DNA of 64,000 nucleotides from an uncultured Rhizobium sp. Its GTDB lineage: Bacteria; Pseudomonadota; Alphaproteobacteria; Rhizobiales; Rhizobiaceae. Under the pieces are notes generated by a model. That model searched no databases. It was given only the letters and a program-made list of their open reading frames with translations, and was not told the DNA's origin. A program made the translations under genes and the position numbers. Shown in pieces: positions 17,777-28,452 of this stretch (positions are counted from its first letter, which is position 1; every line of letters begins with the position of its first letter). The stretch lies in assembly GCA_945952315.1 (NCBI GenBank), contig CAMFIE010000001.1, positions 372,001 through 436,000 on the forward strand, given 5' to 3'.

Positions 17777-20332
17777 TCATAATTCCCTCAGGTGCTGGGC
17801 CGGTTTTTGCCCGAGAATGGCAAAGGTTCCAGCAAGGCCGATGGTAATGGTTATCACGAGACCCGTTGCCAGCGTTGTCAAAACCGGGCCGGTGGTGAGC
17901 GTGAAGGGCAGCTTCATGATCTTTTCGAGCACATACCAGGCCGAAAAGCCACCTGCCACGGTGGCAAAGAGTGCGGTTGACAGGCCAAGCAATCCATATT
18001 CGAGCACATAGGTTCGGATCAGCATGGAGCGGGTGGCTCCGAGCGTCTTCATCACCACCGCATCATGCAGGCGCGCGCGGTTTCCGGCGGCAAGAGCTCC
18101 GGCGAGCACCAGCACGGAGGTGACGAGGGCAATGGCGGCGGCTGCCCGGATTGCATCGGCCAATTGTCCGGTGAGCGAGGCGACCACATCCAGCGCATCC
18201 TTGACCCGGATCGAGGTGACGGCCGGATAGGCCTTGGCGACATTCTTGAGAACGGCCGCTTCCGCCTTCGCGTCGAGTGTCTGGTCGGTCAGGGTCGCAA
18301 GCCAGGAATGGGGGGCGCCCGCGAATGTATTCGGCGAGAAGACCATGACGAAATTGATCGACATGGAATCCCACTCCACCTTGCGCAGATTGGCGATCTC
18401 GGCTGTGATCGACCGGCCAAGCACGTTTACGGTGATGCTATCCCCCACCTTCAGGCCAAGATTGCGGGCTTCTTCCGCCGAGAACGAAACGAGCGGCTTC
18501 TGCCTGTAATCCTTCTCCCACCATTTGCCTTCGGTCAGTCGGGAATTGGCGGGAAGCGTCTCGGAATAGGTAATCCCTCGGTCTCCAGTCAGAACCCATT
18601 TGCCTTCCGGCGCGATCTTTGCGGTTGCGACATCCTGTCCGTTGAGCTGCGTGATGCGCCCGCGCAGCATCGGCACGGCATTGATGGCCCCCTTTGGTGC
18701 ACCGGCTTTCACCGCCTGTTCGAACCCGTCCTTGTCGCGCGACTGGATGTCGATGAAGAAGAAGTTCGGGGCTTTCGCCGCGAGATCACCGGTCAGCTGC
18801 TGGCGCAGATTGACGTCGATCAGCGACAGGCCGACGAGAAGGGCAAGCCCGAGCCCGAGCGAAAGCACAACGGGTCCAGTCAGCGCGCCTGGCCGGTGAA
18901 TGTTGCCGATGGCGAGCCGAAGGGCAGGGGAGCGGAAGCGCGGCGCGTGCTTCGCCAAGGCCGAAACCGCAAGCCCGACCAGCCGCAGCCCGATGAAACC
19001 TGCTGCAATCGCGACCAGCGCATTGACGGCAATCCGCTGATCCTCCGCGGTTGTCACCGCAAGGGTTGCAAGCGCGCCGAGCGAGACAAGAAGCAGGGCA
19101 AGGCTGGGCAGCCCCGGCCAGAAGGCCTGACGATCACCGGCATCGCGAAACAGCGTGACGGCAGAGACACCGCGGGCAAGGCCGAGCGGCAGGATTGAGA
19201 AGGTGACGGTCGTGAGGAGACCGAAACCAGCGGCAAGCGCAAGCGCTGCGGGATAAAGATGAAACTGCACATCCACCGGCAGCATCGCCGCAAGATAGGG
19301 CAGGGCAATGGCCGGGGCTGCAGCCCCGAGGAGAAGCCCGATCCCGATCCCGATCAGTGCGACCAGCAGGATCTGGATGAAATAGATCAGGATGATCAGG
19401 CCGGATGGCGCGCCGAGGCATTTGAACGTGGCAATGGTGCCCCGTTTCCCATCGAGATAGGCCCGGACCGCATTGCCGATCCCGACCCCGCCGACGATCA
19501 GCGCGGTGAGGCCCACAAGAGTAAGAAACTGGGTGAACCTGTCGATATTGTCGGAAAGCGAGGGGGCGGCATTGGCGCTTTTGCGCATGGCCCATCCGGC
19601 ATCCGGGAAATCCTTTTTCGCCTTCTCCACAATGGCGGCGATGCGCGCGGGCTTGTCTGCACCGCTTGCGTCAAGCCGGATGCGATAGGCCTGCTTGGTC
19701 AGGCTGCCAAGCTGCACCAGCCCGGTGCGGGAAAGAGCCTCGTCGGAAAGCAGCAGGCGTGGCGCAAAGGCAAATCCTTCTGAAATCGAATCCGGCTCCG
19801 ATTTGATCGTGCCGGTGATGACAAGCGGCACGGAGCCAAGGTAGACCCGGTCTCCAACCCTGATCCCCAGCCGGTCGAGCAGCGCCTGTCCCGCAACAGC
19901 GCCATCGATGCCATCGCGAATGGCAAGACGGGAGGCGAGCGTGCCTCCCTCCATCACCTCGAAGCGGCCATAGAGCGGATAGGCCTGATCGACGGATTTG
20001 AGCTCGGCGAGGCTCTGTTCCTCGCCATTTTCGGTCCGCACCATCGAGCGCAGCGTCGTGCTGTGAGAAAGCGTGCCGAGGCCCTTGAGGAAGGCGAGTT
20101 CCTCGTCATTGGCACTGCGGTTGGTGAGCTCGAAGCGCAGATCACCGGCCAGCAGCTCCTCACCCTTTGCCGCCATGGTGACGCGAATGGTGGACGAGAC
20201 CGAATTGATCGCGGCAATCGCGGCCGTGCCCAGCGCGATACAGGCTATGAAGATGCGGAAGCCGGTAAGGCCGCCGCGCATTTCGCGAAGCGCCAGCCGA
20301 AAGGCAAGTCTGACCATCTGGAGGAGGCTCAT
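17777..20332 (-). CDS. ABC transporter permease, YbbP-like (FtsX family)
   Basis: An 851-residue permease with about ten membrane spans: one at the N terminus (GFRIFIACIALGTAAIAAINS), three around residues 265-370, more around 405-500, and three at the C terminus. Large periplasmic domains lie between these groups. This two-FtsX-domain layout matches YbbP, a partner of the ATPase YbbA. The substrate is unknown; the group is thought to move lipophilic molecules. Its ATG overlaps the stop of the ATPase gene by four bases. The divergent TesA-type esterase next door reproduces the tesA/ybbA-ybbP arrangement known from E. coli. Confidence 0.92.
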   Translation of the reverse strand: MSLLQMVRLAFRLALREMRGGLTGFRIFIACIALGTAAIAAINSVSSTIRVTMAAKGEELLAGDLRFELTNRSANDEELAFLKGLGTLSHSTTLRSMVRTENGEEQSLAELKSVDQAYPLYGRFEVMEGGTLASRLAIRDGIDGAVAGQALLDRLGIRVGDRVYLGSVPLVITGTIKSEPDSISEGFAFAPRLLLSDEALSRTGLVQLGSLTKQAYRIRLDASGADKPARIAAIVEKAKKDFPDAGWAMRKSANAAPSLSDNIDRFTQFLTLVGLTALIVGGVGIGNAVRAYLDGKRGTIATFKCLGAPSGLIILIYFIQILLVALIGIGIGLLLGAAAPAIALPYLAAMLPVDVQFHLYPAALALAAGFGLLTTVTFSILPLGLARGVSAVTLFRDAGDRQAFWPGLPSLALLLVSLGALATLAVTTAEDQRIAVNALVAIAAGFIGLRLVGLAVSALAKHAPRFRSPALRLAIGNIHRPGALTGPVVLSLGLGLALLVGLSLIDVNLRQQLTGDLAAKAPNFFFIDIQSRDKDGFEQAVKAGAPKGAINAVPMLRGRITQLNGQDVATAKIAPEGKWVLTGDRGITYSETLPANSRLTEGKWWEKDYRQKPLVSFSAEEARNLGLKVGDSITVNVLGRSITAEIANLRKVEWDSMSINFVMVFSPNTFAGAPHSWLATLTDQTLDAKAEAAVLKNVAKAYPAVTSIRVKDALDVVASLTGQLADAIRAAAAIALVTSVLVLAGALAAGNRARLHDAVVMKTLGATRSMLIRTYVLEYGLLGLSTALFATVAGGFSAWYVLEKIMKLPFTLTTGPVLTTLATGLVITITIGLAGTFAILGQKPAQHLREL

Positions 20333-21036
20333 GCGGGCACGCGCTCCGGTGCGGATCCCGTCTCCATATCCCGGATGCGGCCGGATTGCATCGCGACCTG
20401 CCGGCCGCAGCGGGCGGCAAGGGCGGGATCATGGGTGACGAGCAGCATGGTCATCTGCCGCTCCGCCTGTTTGGCGAACAGAAGATCGGCGATTTTCCGC
20501 CCGGTTTCCCCATCGAGATTGCCCGTCGGCTCATCGGCGATCAGGACGGCAGGGTTGGGGGCCAGCGCGCGGGCAACCGCCACACGCTGCTGTTCACCAC
20601 CTGAAAGCTGGCCCGGATAGTGATGCAGTCGCTCGCCAAGCCCGACCGAGACAAGTTCGTCGCGCGCCCGCTCGAAGGCGTTCCTGACATTCGCAAGTTC
20701 AAGCGGCACCGCGACATTTTCCAGTGCCGTCATGTTCGGGATCAGATGGAAGGACTGGAAAACGATGCCGATCTTGCGCCCGCGAAAGGCGGCAAGCGCA
20801 TCTTCTTTCAGGCCGTGAAGGGCGGTTCCCTCGATATGGAGCGTGCCCTTGTCCAGCCTTTCCAGTCCGGCCAGCACCATCAGCAACGTGGATTTGCCCG
20901 AACCTGACGGCCCGACAATACCCACGGCTTCGCCCTTCTGGACCGAAAGATCAACGGATTTCAGCACATGGACCCGTGCGGCATCGCGCCCGAGAGTAAG
21001 ATCTGCCTGTTTCAGCTCGATGATCGTTCCGGTCAC
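20329..21036 (-). CDS. ABC transporter ATP-binding protein, YbbA-like
   Basis: ATPase of 235 residues of the LolD/MacB group. It shows Walker A GPSGSGKST (residues 42-50), the Q-loop VFQSFHLIPNMTALENV, the signature LSGGEQQRVAVARAL, Walker B LIADEPTGNLD and the switch LVTHDP. It is encoded directly ahead of the YbbP-like permease with a four-base overlap and must be its energising subunit. The pair is divergent from the esterase gene, with about 80 bases in between for both promoters. Confidence 0.95.
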   Translation of the reverse strand: MTGTIIELKQADLTLGRDAARVHVLKSVDLSVQKGEAVGIVGPSGSGKSTLLMVLAGLERLDKGTLHIEGTALHGLKEDALAAFRGRKIGIVFQSFHLIPNMTALENVAVPLELANVRNAFERARDELVSVGLGERLHHYPGQLSGGEQQRVAVARALAPNPAVLIADEPTGNLDGETGRKIADLLFAKQAERQMTMLLVTHDPALAARCGRQVAMQSGRIRDMETGSAPERVPA

Positions 21037-21117
21037 GAAATTCAGTCCTATATAGAGAAGTGGAAAGGGCGCGAATCGCAGATTTGACGTCCGTCGGCAC
21101 TAGGTAGGGTTTGAAGC

Positions 21118-21759
21118 ATGTGGTTTAAAGCGCTCGTTCCATTTTGTTTTGCTCTTGCAATGCTTGCCCGCCCGGGTGGTTTGAAGGCGCAAGACATCAG
21201 CATTGTGGCCTTTGGTGACAGTCTTATGGCCGGATATGAACTTTCTGCGGGCGATGCCTATCCGGCAAAGCTTGAGGCGGCGCTTGAGAGGCAAGGGATC
21301 GCGGTGACGATCACCAATGGCGCGGTATCCGGCGATACCAGCGCGGACGGCCTTTCCCGCCTCGACTGGACGATCCCGGACGGAACGGATGCCGTGCTTC
21401 TCGAGCTGGGGGCCAATGATGCGCTGCGTGGTCTTTCGCCAGCCGATACGAGACGCAATCTCGATGCAATGATTGCGCGGCTGAAAGAGCGCAAGATTGC
21501 GGTGATGCTGTTCGGCATGCTTGCCCCGCCGAACATGGGCACGGATTTTTCCACAGCCTTCAACGCGATCTATCCCGACCTCGCAAAAGCCCATGACGTG
21601 CCGCTCTATCCCTTCTTTCTGGATGCAATCGTTACCGAAAGCAGCCTGAAACTTGCCGATGGCATGCATCCCAACCCCAAAGGCGTCGACCGGATGGTCG
21701 AACAGACGCTGCCTGCCGTTAAGACCTTCATCAGCACGTTAAAGCTTCGCGCAAAATAG
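21118..21759 (+). CDS. tesA: Arylesterase/lysophospholipase, TesA-like (SGNH hydrolase)
   Basis: Exported SGNH-fold esterase of 213 residues. A signal peptide (about residues 1-24) is followed by block I AFGDSLMAGY with nucleophile S35, the glycine in NGAVSGDTS, block III LGANDALRG with N100, and block V DGMHPN with D181 and H184. This is the full catalytic set of the TesA group, which cleaves acyl esters and thioesters in the periplasm. It faces away from the YbbA/YbbP exporter genes, as tesA does in enterobacteria. This suggests a functional link in handling lipid or acyl products. Confidence 0.93.
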   Translation: MWFKALVPFCFALAMLARPGGLKAQDISIVAFGDSLMAGYELSAGDAYPAKLEAALERQGIAVTITNGAVSGDTSADGLSRLDWTIPDGTDAVLLELGANDALRGLSPADTRRNLDAMIARLKERKIAVMLFGMLAPPNMGTDFSTAFNAIYPDLAKAHDVPLYPFFLDAIVTESSLKLADGMHPNPKGVDRMVEQTLPAVKTFISTLKLRAK

Positions 21760-21826
21760 GTGTTGCACCATAAGGGTCAGCGTGATTCGCTGGTCACCAG
21801 AAGAGTAGATTCGAGGAGAAGCTCGT

Positions 21827-22402
21827 ATGCCGAGACTATTCACCGCCCTCGAAATTCCGCGTAATGCCGCCATGAGCCTGTCGCTCCTGCGCGGCGGCCT
21901 GCCCGGGGCCCGCTGGATCGATGTCGAAAACTACCACATCACATTGCGCTTCTTCGGAGATGTGGACGGCCGCACGGCAGACGAGATCGTTGACCGGCTG
22001 GACCGGATTGATCGCCCCGAGTTTCAGCTGAACCTCACGGGCATGGGCTTTTTCGGATCGAAGAAACCGCATTCGCTTTGGGCGGGCGTCACCCACAATC
22101 CGGAAATGTATGCACTGCAGGCCGAAATTGAACGCATCTGTCAGAGGATCGGCCTTCCGCCCGATCCGCGCAAGTTTTCGCCGCATGTCACCGTCGCGCG
22201 CATGAAGAATGCACGGGTGGATGATGTGGTGCATTATCTGGAAGGGCGCGGCAATTTTCTGACGAGCCCCTTCACGGTGCCGCGCTTCGTCCTTCTGTCG
22301 TCGCGGGAATCGGTCGGCGGCGGACCCTATATCACCGAAGAGGTGTTCAGCCTGCATGAGGCGGGCTATGCGCCGCCGGTCGAAACGGGGCTGCATCCGT
22401 AA
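21827..22402 (+). CDS. thpR: RNA 2',3'-cyclic phosphodiesterase (2H family)
   Basis: 2H phosphoesterase of 191 residues that opens 2',3'-cyclic phosphates on RNA in vitro. Both HxTx motifs are present: HITL (H37, T39) and HVTV (H120, T122), about 80 residues apart as expected. The N terminus MPRLFTALEIP and the segment GFFGSKKPHSLWAGV are typical of ThpR. It starts 67 bases after the esterase and may be cotranscribed with it. The pterin dehydratase gene follows 25 bases later. Confidence 0.93.
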   Translation: MPRLFTALEIPRNAAMSLSLLRGGLPGARWIDVENYHITLRFFGDVDGRTADEIVDRLDRIDRPEFQLNLTGMGFFGSKKPHSLWAGVTHNPEMYALQAEIERICQRIGLPPDPRKFSPHVTVARMKNARVDDVVHYLEGRGNFLTSPFTVPRFVLLSSRESVGGGPYITEEVFSLHEAGYAPPVETGLHP

Positions 22403-22427
22403 TCGGCGACCAAAGCGGGAAAAGACA

Positions 22428-22766
22428 ATGGCGGAGAAGAAAAATCCGGCGCCCTCATACCGCAGGCTCGAGCAGGCGGAGGTGGACGCCGCACTCGAAA
22501 GCCTGCCCGGCTGGACAAAAGGCGCGGATGGCAAGGCCCTTTCCCGCTCCTTCCGGTTCCGCAGCTTTGTCGACGCCTTCGGTTTCATGACCGAAATGGC
22601 GCTTGTTGCAGAAAAACTCAACCATCATCCGGAATGGTTCAATGTTTATGGACGGGTCGAGGTGACATTGACAACCCATGCGGAAGGCGGGCTCACCGAT
22701 CTCGATCTGACCTTCGCCCGCCGCATGTCGAGTGCTGCTGCCCGGCGCACGGAGACCGGCATTTGA
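22428..22766 (+). CDS. phhB: 4a-hydroxytetrahydrobiopterin dehydratase (pterin-4a-carbinolamine dehydratase)
   Basis: Small enzyme (112 residues) that dehydrates pterin-4a-carbinolamine for recycling of tetrahydropterins. The active-site motif HHPEW (H66, H67, W70) and the third histidine in LTTHAEGGLTDLD (H84) are visible, with PGW near residue 29. I chose ATG 22428; the frame extends upstream into thpR. No phenylalanine hydroxylase is nearby, so it may serve another pterin-dependent step or its DCoH-like role is unknown. Its last residues (RRTETGI) replace the more usual short alanine-rich tail. Confidence 0.93.
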   Translation: MAEKKNPAPSYRRLEQAEVDAALESLPGWTKGADGKALSRSFRFRSFVDAFGFMTEMALVAEKLNHHPEWFNVYGRVEVTLTTHAEGGLTDLDLTFARRMSSAAARRTETGI

Positions 22767-22818
22767 ATTGCAGTCCGGACTACTTATATTCTCTCCGAAG
22801 AAAGAGAGGACCTTGTCC

Positions 22819-23202
22819 ATGGAAGACATCAAGTTTGGTGAAATTCTGTTGCCCGGTGACGAAGAAACCGAGGCGCGGCAGGAAAGAACCGTGCGTGACA
22901 AATTCTGGACGGTCCTGCGCAAATATGCCCGCCATATTCCGTTTTCACGCGATGCGGTTGCAGCATATTATTGCGCGACGGATGCCACGACGCCTCGCCG
23001 GGTGAAGGGTATTCTGATCGCCGCGCTCGCCTACTTCATCATGCCGATGGATATGATCCCGGATGTGTTTGCCGTGATCGGCTTTACCGACGATCTTGCG
23101 GTGCTCACGGCGGCCATCGCCATGGTGCGTGGCCATATGCGCGCGGATCACTATCTCGCGGCAGACAGGATTCTGGCCGAGGTGAAGGAAGAAAGGGCCT
23201 GA
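22819..23202 (+). CDS. YkvA/DUF1232 family membrane protein
   Basis: A 127-residue protein with the DUF1232 core: AYYCATDATTPRRVKGILIAALAYFIMPMD is followed by MIPDVFAVIGFTDDLAVLTAAI. The motif PMDMIPD-x6-GFTDD is diagnostic. Two short hydrophobic segments suggest membrane association. The function is unknown. AGAGAGGA at 22802-22809 sets the ATG at 22819. A hairpin overlaps its stop. Confidence 0.88.
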   Translation: MEDIKFGEILLPGDEETEARQERTVRDKFWTVLRKYARHIPFSRDAVAAYYCATDATTPRRVKGILIAALAYFIMPMDMIPDVFAVIGFTDDLAVLTAAIAMVRGHMRADHYLAADRILAEVKEERA

Positions 23203-23217
23203 CTGCGCGTCAGGCCC
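23195..23217 (+). terminator. Hairpin overlapping the DUF1232 stop codon
   Basis: GGGCCTGAC (23195-23203) pairs perfectly with GTCAGGCCC (23209-23217) around TGCGC. The TGA stop lies within the left arm. There is no T-run, so termination is likely but not certain. The rest of the gap to 23457 contains only short repeats such as CGGTT/AACCG. Confidence 0.55.
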
Positions 23218-23457
23218 AACTCTCGCCCCAATCCTTCTGTCAAGACTAGGCGGAAATACGGGATTTGGGCTTGATGCGGGGCAATCATTCCGGGTTATGC
23301 TGCAAGATCGTTGGAAAACAGATCATTTGCGAGCTGGACGGGTTGATTTCACGGTTCTTTAACCGGAATTAAGTCAAAATGAACGGAATTCGGTAACTGG
23401 ACGGTTCTGTTTCGCGGGAAACTTGCGTGAGCAGAGCCTCGAACCCGGCAGGAAAAC

Positions 23458-23961
23458 ATGTCTGTAAAACGTATCGCGACCGCCCTTACCCTTGTTCTCG
23501 CCACCGCCGGCGTTGCCTTTGCGCAGGCACCGACGCGTATCCAGCAGTTCAAGGCCTGGGGAGCCTATTCCTACAAGTCGAATGGCAGCACGGTTTGCTA
23601 TGTGCTTTCGGTGCCGACCGCCAAGGAGCCGGCGAATGTGGATCACGGCGAGGTTTTCTTCATCGTTTCCCAGCGTCCGGGCCAGAACATCTCCTACGAG
23701 CCGCAGGCGATGATGGGCTATACGATGAAGGAAGGCTCGAAGGTCAATGTCCAGATTGACGACAAGACCTTCGTGATGTTCACCAAGGACAAGGCCGCCT
23801 GGGTGGAAAATGCCGCCGAAGAGCCCGCGCTTGTCATGGCGATGAAGACCGGCAAGGCCATGACCGTGAAAGCACAGTCGCGCAAGGGCACCGTCACGTC
23901 CTACGCCTATTCGCTGCAGGGCATTTCTGCCGCGCTGAAGCAGGTGGAAAGCTGCAAGTAA
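23458..23961 (+). CDS. Invasion-associated locus B (IalB) family exported protein
   Basis: Exported 167-residue protein with a clear signal peptide ending AGVAFAQA. The mature part has the IalB layout: FKAWGAYSYKSNGSTVCYVLSVP, then IVSQRPGQN, MGYTMKEGSKV, FVMFTKDKAAWVEN and a C-terminal Cys. The two cysteines near the ends of the mature domain (TVCYV and ESCK) probably form a disulfide. IalB contributes to erythrocyte entry in Bartonella, but the family is widespread in non-pathogenic rhizobia, so no virulence role should be assumed. A strong terminator follows. Confidence 0.88.
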   Translation: MSVKRIATALTLVLATAGVAFAQAPTRIQQFKAWGAYSYKSNGSTVCYVLSVPTAKEPANVDHGEVFFIVSQRPGQNISYEPQAMMGYTMKEGSKVNVQIDDKTFVMFTKDKAAWVENAAEEPALVMAMKTGKAMTVKAQSRKGTVTSYAYSLQGISAALKQVESCK

Positions 23962-23986
23962 TCCGCGCCAACCCTATGCGCTTATG

Positions 23987-24009
23987 AAGGGCCGCTTGCG
24001 GCCCTTTTT
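23987..24009 (+). terminator. Rho-independent terminator after the IalB-like gene
   Basis: GGGCCG (23989-23994) pairs with CGGCCC (23999-24004) around CTTG, extended by AA/TT, with TTTTT following. It lies 25 bases after the stop. Confidence 0.9.
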
Positions 24010-24164
24010 GCGTTGAGGCGTGCCGGATGCGCAAGACGGGATGACGGCGATCAAATTTGGTGGTAATGCCCGGCATTCTTGCGCGCCCGGTCTCCCGCCG
24101 TCCAGGTGAGACCGGCAATGCAGGTCGCGCAAACCGCAATCCTTGTCTTCGTGGATCGACCGAG

Positions 24165-25400
24165 ATGCTGAACCATACCGAAAATGCCATGCCGAAACCA
24201 TCTGCTCCGGCTTCGCGCGCCGCAATGGGCAGCATGCCGACGCTGATCGGCCTTTCCCGCGAGGATATGGCCGCGGTGCTGAAGGACAAGGGCATCCCCG
24301 AGCGGCAAGTGAAGATGCGCGTCTCGCAGATCTGGCACTGGCTCTATGTGCGCGGCATTTCCGATTTCGACCACATGACCAATGTGGCGAAGGACATGCG
24401 CGAGATGCTGAAGGCAAATTTCTCGATCGCCCGACCAGAAATCGTCGAGGAACAGATCTCCAATGACGGCACACGCAAGTGGCTGCTGCGGTTTCCGCCA
24501 CGCGGAGCTGGCCGACCGGTCGAGGTCGAGACGGTCTATATTCCGGAAGAGGGCCGCGGCACGCTGTGCATTTCCAGTCAGGTCGGCTGCACGCTCACCT
24601 GTTCCTTCTGCCACACCGGCACGCAGAAGCTGGTGCGCAATCTGACGGCGGAGGAAATCCTGTCGCAATTGCTGCTGGCGCGTGATCGGCTCGGCGATTT
24701 TCCCGACCGTGAAACGCCGCAGGGCGCCATTGTACCGGCCGAAGGCCGCAAGATCACCAATATCGTGATGATGGGCATGGGCGAGCCTCTCTATAATTTC
24801 GAGGCAGTGAAGACCGCATTGCTGATCGCGTCCGATGGCGACGGGCTGTCGCTTTCCAAGCGGCGCATCACGCTTTCCACTTCCGGCGTCGTCCCTGAAA
24901 TCTATCGCACCGGCGAGGAAATCGGCGTTATGCTGGCGATTTCGCTGCATGCGGTGCGCGACGAGCTGCGCGATATCCTCGTGCCGATCAACAAGAAATA
25001 TCCGCTGAAGGAGCTGATCGAGGCCTGCCGGGCCTATCCGGGCCTTTCCAATGCCCGGCGCATTACCTTCGAATATGTGATGCTGAAGGATATCAACGAC
25101 AGTCTGGAAGATGCCAAGGGCCTGGTGCAACTTCTCAAGGGCGTTCCGGCCAAGATCAATCTCATTCCGTTCAATCCCTGGCCCGGCACCAATTACCAGT
25201 GCTCTGACTGGGAGCAGATCGAGAAATTTGCCGATTTCATCAATGCGGCCGGCTATGCCTCACCGATCCGCACCCCGCGCGGCCGCGACATTCTTGCCGC
25301 CTGCGGTCAGCTGAAGTCGGAATCCGAGCGGATGAAAAAGACCGAGCGGCTCGCTTTCGAAGCGATGATGATTGCCGGTCACGGCGAGGATGACGAATAG
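24165..25400 (+). CDS. rlmN: 23S rRNA A2503/tRNA A37 C2-methyltransferase RlmN
   Basis: Radical-SAM enzyme that methylates A2503 of 23S rRNA and A37 of some tRNAs. In the 411-residue reading the cluster cysteines are C142, C146 and C149 (GCTLTCSFC). The mechanistic cysteines are C135 (TLCISS) and about C380 (LAACGQL). [14 protein letters not shown] and [10 protein letters not shown] are also present. The start is uncertain: ATG 24165 gives 411 residues, ATG 24189 gives 403, and neither has a good ribosome site. The frame runs open back to 24057. Confidence 0.95.
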   Translation: MLNHTENAMPKPSAPASRAAMGSMPTLIGLSREDMAAVLKDKGIPERQVKMRVSQIWHWLYVRGISDFDHMTNVAKDMREMLKANFSIARPEIVEEQISNDGTRKWLLRFPPRGAGRPVEVETVYIPEEGRGTLCISSQVGCTLTCSFCHTGTQKLVRNLTAEEILSQLLLARDRLGDFPDRETPQGAIVPAEGRKITNIVMMGMGEPLYNFEAVKTALLIASDGDGLSLSKRRITLSTSGVVPEIYRTGEEIGVMLAISLHAVRDELRDILVPINKKYPLKELIEACRAYPGLSNARRITFEYVMLKDINDSLEDAKGLVQLLKGVPAKINLIPFNPWPGTNYQCSDWEQIEKFADFINAAGYASPIRTPRGRDILAACGQLKSESERMKKTERLAFEAMMIAGHGEDDE

Positions 25401-25418
25401 GCGCTGCCGAGGCCGGAT

Positions 25419-26060
25419 TTACCGGCTATGCGTCATCAGTATCTTCACTGCGAAGATCGAGAAGACGCCGGCGAATGTATAGTCGATGCCGCGCAGCACC
25501 TTCTTGTTCGCAAGCAGCCAGGCGGAAAGCCTGTCGGCGATCAGGACGATGCCAATCACGATCGGCAGCGACACCACGATGAACATCAGCCCCAGAAACA
25601 GAAGCTTGCCCGTCACATGCGGATCCCCTGCATCCACGAATTGCGGCAGGAAGGTCATGAAGAAGATGATGATCTTCGGGTTGAGCAGGTTCACCCAGAA
25701 GCCGTTGAAGGCAGCAGACGCGAGATTTTCCCGCGGGGCGGACAGATCGGCAATCACGAAATCCGAGCCTTTGCGGATCGCCTGAAAGGCCAGCCAGGCG
25801 AGATAACCGGCGCCGCCGGTCTTGAGAATCGCAAACGCCAGCGGCGAGGCAACGATCAGCGCGGAAATGCCGAAGGCAACGAGGCAGGTATGCACCACCA
25901 GTCCGACATTGGTGCCCGCAATCACTGCAAGCCCCGCGAGTTTTCCATCCCGCAGCGCCCGGCTGATCGATAGCGTCATGTCCGGTCCCGGCGTTGCCGC
26001 CAGCAGAATGCAGGCGGCGGTGAAAGCGAGGAGCGTTGAACCGGACGGGATGAATTGCAT
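25419..26060 (-). CDS. LysE/RhtB family amino acid exporter
   Basis: A 213-residue membrane protein of the LysE superfamily, which exports amino acids or related small molecules. The start region LLAFTAACILLAATPGPDMTLSISRALRDG carries the family motif ATPGPD. The second motif FWVNLLNPKIIIFFMTFLPQF is intact. Six membrane spans are evident. ATG 26060 is preferred; 19 upstream codons are open but basic and unconserved. It converges on rlmN with 18 bases between the stops, where GCCGG/CCGGC (25412-25426) forms a small hairpin. The substrate is unknown. Confidence 0.9.
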   Translation of the reverse strand: MQFIPSGSTLLAFTAACILLAATPGPDMTLSISRALRDGKLAGLAVIAGTNVGLVVHTCLVAFGISALIVASPLAFAILKTGGAGYLAWLAFQAIRKGSDFVIADLSAPRENLASAAFNGFWVNLLNPKIIIFFMTFLPQFVDAGDPHVTGKLLFLGLMFIVVSLPIVIGIVLIADRLSAWLLANKKVLRGIDYTFAGVFSIFAVKILMTHSR

Positions 26061-26144
26061 GGAGAGATGCTTTCGGGAACGGGTGTGGGAAGCAATTTTC
26101 AGTCGCCTGCGTCCCATATTCGCGATGGGTTGTAAAGCGTCCTG

Positions 26145-26990
26145 TCAGCGCTTCAGCCAGTCGGCAAAGGCGGCGCCATGATCCTTGTGCCAGCGCGACA
26201 GGGGCGGGCGGTTCTCGATAATGTCGCCTGCCGCCCAGGCAATGCGTTTTTCGTCCAGCGCCCGGGTCACTTCATTGTCCGGGCAGAGAATGTAGAAATC
26301 GCCGCGATCAAGGCTTTCCAGCATGAAGGCGACGGTTTGTTCCGGTGTCCAGGCGCCTGCGGGCTTTTCCGTGCGGCCATTGGCGGTAAGTGCGGTGAAA
26401 ACGAAGCCGGGGATCAAAAGGTGGGCCTTGATGCGGCCACCCTCCTGATTGCGAAGATCATGTTCCAGTGCTTCCGTGAAGGCCTTTACGCCAGCTTTCG
26501 AAACATTGTAGGCGGGGTCGCCGGGGGGCGTTGTGATGCCCTGTTTGGAACCGGTGTTGATGATCAGCCCCGGCTCTCCATGGGCAAGCATCGCGGGGCC
26601 GAAGGCGCGGGTGCCGTTGATCACACCGATCAGATTGACGCCAAGGACGGCGTCCCAGTTTGCCTGCGGGCCAAACAGGCTGCTGCCGGGCTGGATGCCG
26701 GCATTGTTCATCAGCAGATGCACCTTGCCGAAACGGGCATGGACCGTATCGTGCAGGCCCTCCACGGAAGCGAGCGAGGCAACATCGGTTGTCACGGCAA
26801 GGACGTGACCAGACCCGCTTGCCTCTGCAGAAACGATCTCGCGCGCCTCTTCCAGTCTGTCTTCGGAATTGTCCGCGAGAACGACGCGCATGCCCGACCG
26901 GGCAAAAGCGCGGGCGCTGGCAAGACCGATACCGGAGGCAGCGCCGGTGACGACAGCCACATTGCCGGGTTTCAGGACAGGATGGGTCAT
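26145..26990 (-). CDS. SDR family NAD(P)-dependent oxidoreductase
   Basis: Classical short-chain dehydrogenase of 281 residues. The nucleotide-binding motif TGAASGIG lies at residues 15-22, NNAG at about 95-98, and the catalytic set S148, Y161 and K165 is in NTGSKQG and YNVSK. ADNSEDR after the second strand, with Asp at residue 40, fits preference for NAD over NADP. The substrate is not predictable. It lies upstream of the LysE gene on the same strand (84-base gap) and is divergent from argG. Confidence 0.9.
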   Translation of the reverse strand: MTHPVLKPGNVAVVTGAASGIGLASARAFARSGMRVVLADNSEDRLEEAREIVSAEASGSGHVLAVTTDVASLASVEGLHDTVHARFGKVHLLMNNAGIQPGSSLFGPQANWDAVLGVNLIGVINGTRAFGPAMLAHGEPGLIINTGSKQGITTPPGDPAYNVSKAGVKAFTEALEHDLRNQEGGRIKAHLLIPGFVFTALTANGRTEKPAGAWTPEQTVAFMLESLDRGDFYILCPDNEVTRALDEKRIAWAAGDIIENRPPLSRWHKDHGAAFADWLKR

Positions 26991-27157
26991 GCTTTCCTCC
27001 ACCAATCGAAGCCGGACTGATGTAAGGGGCACGCGATCGGCCTGTCAAACGTCAGCTTGCTTCAATCCGCACTTGCACCGGCGCTGAACTTCGCTAAAAG
27101 TGCCGCCAACATTGGCCGGGGCGGCTTTCCCGTCCCTTCGTATACGGACCCTCATCC

Positions 27158-28381
<1,224 letters not shown>

Positions 28382-28420
28382 TCCGCACAAAACGGTATGC
28401 CACCGATTCGCACCATTCAG

Positions 28421-28450
28421 ACCCGCTTCCGGCAACGGAGGCGGGTTTTT
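28421..28450 (+). terminator. Rho-independent terminator of argG
   Basis: ACCCGCTTCCG (28421-28431) pairs with CGGAGGCGGGT (28436-28446) with one wobble and a GCAA tetraloop, followed by TTTTT. It reaches to within three bases of the convergent orphan gene. Confidence 0.9.
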
Positions 28451-28452
28451 CG

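Noticed and set aside
23351-23375. TTAA-N6-TTAA considered as a CtrA site ahead of the IalB-like gene
   Set aside because: The spacer is six bases, not seven, so it does not fit the consensus.
23458-23961. Calling the IalB-like gene an invasion or virulence factor
   Set aside because: The family is common in non-pathogenic rhizobia; the name alone does not support the role.
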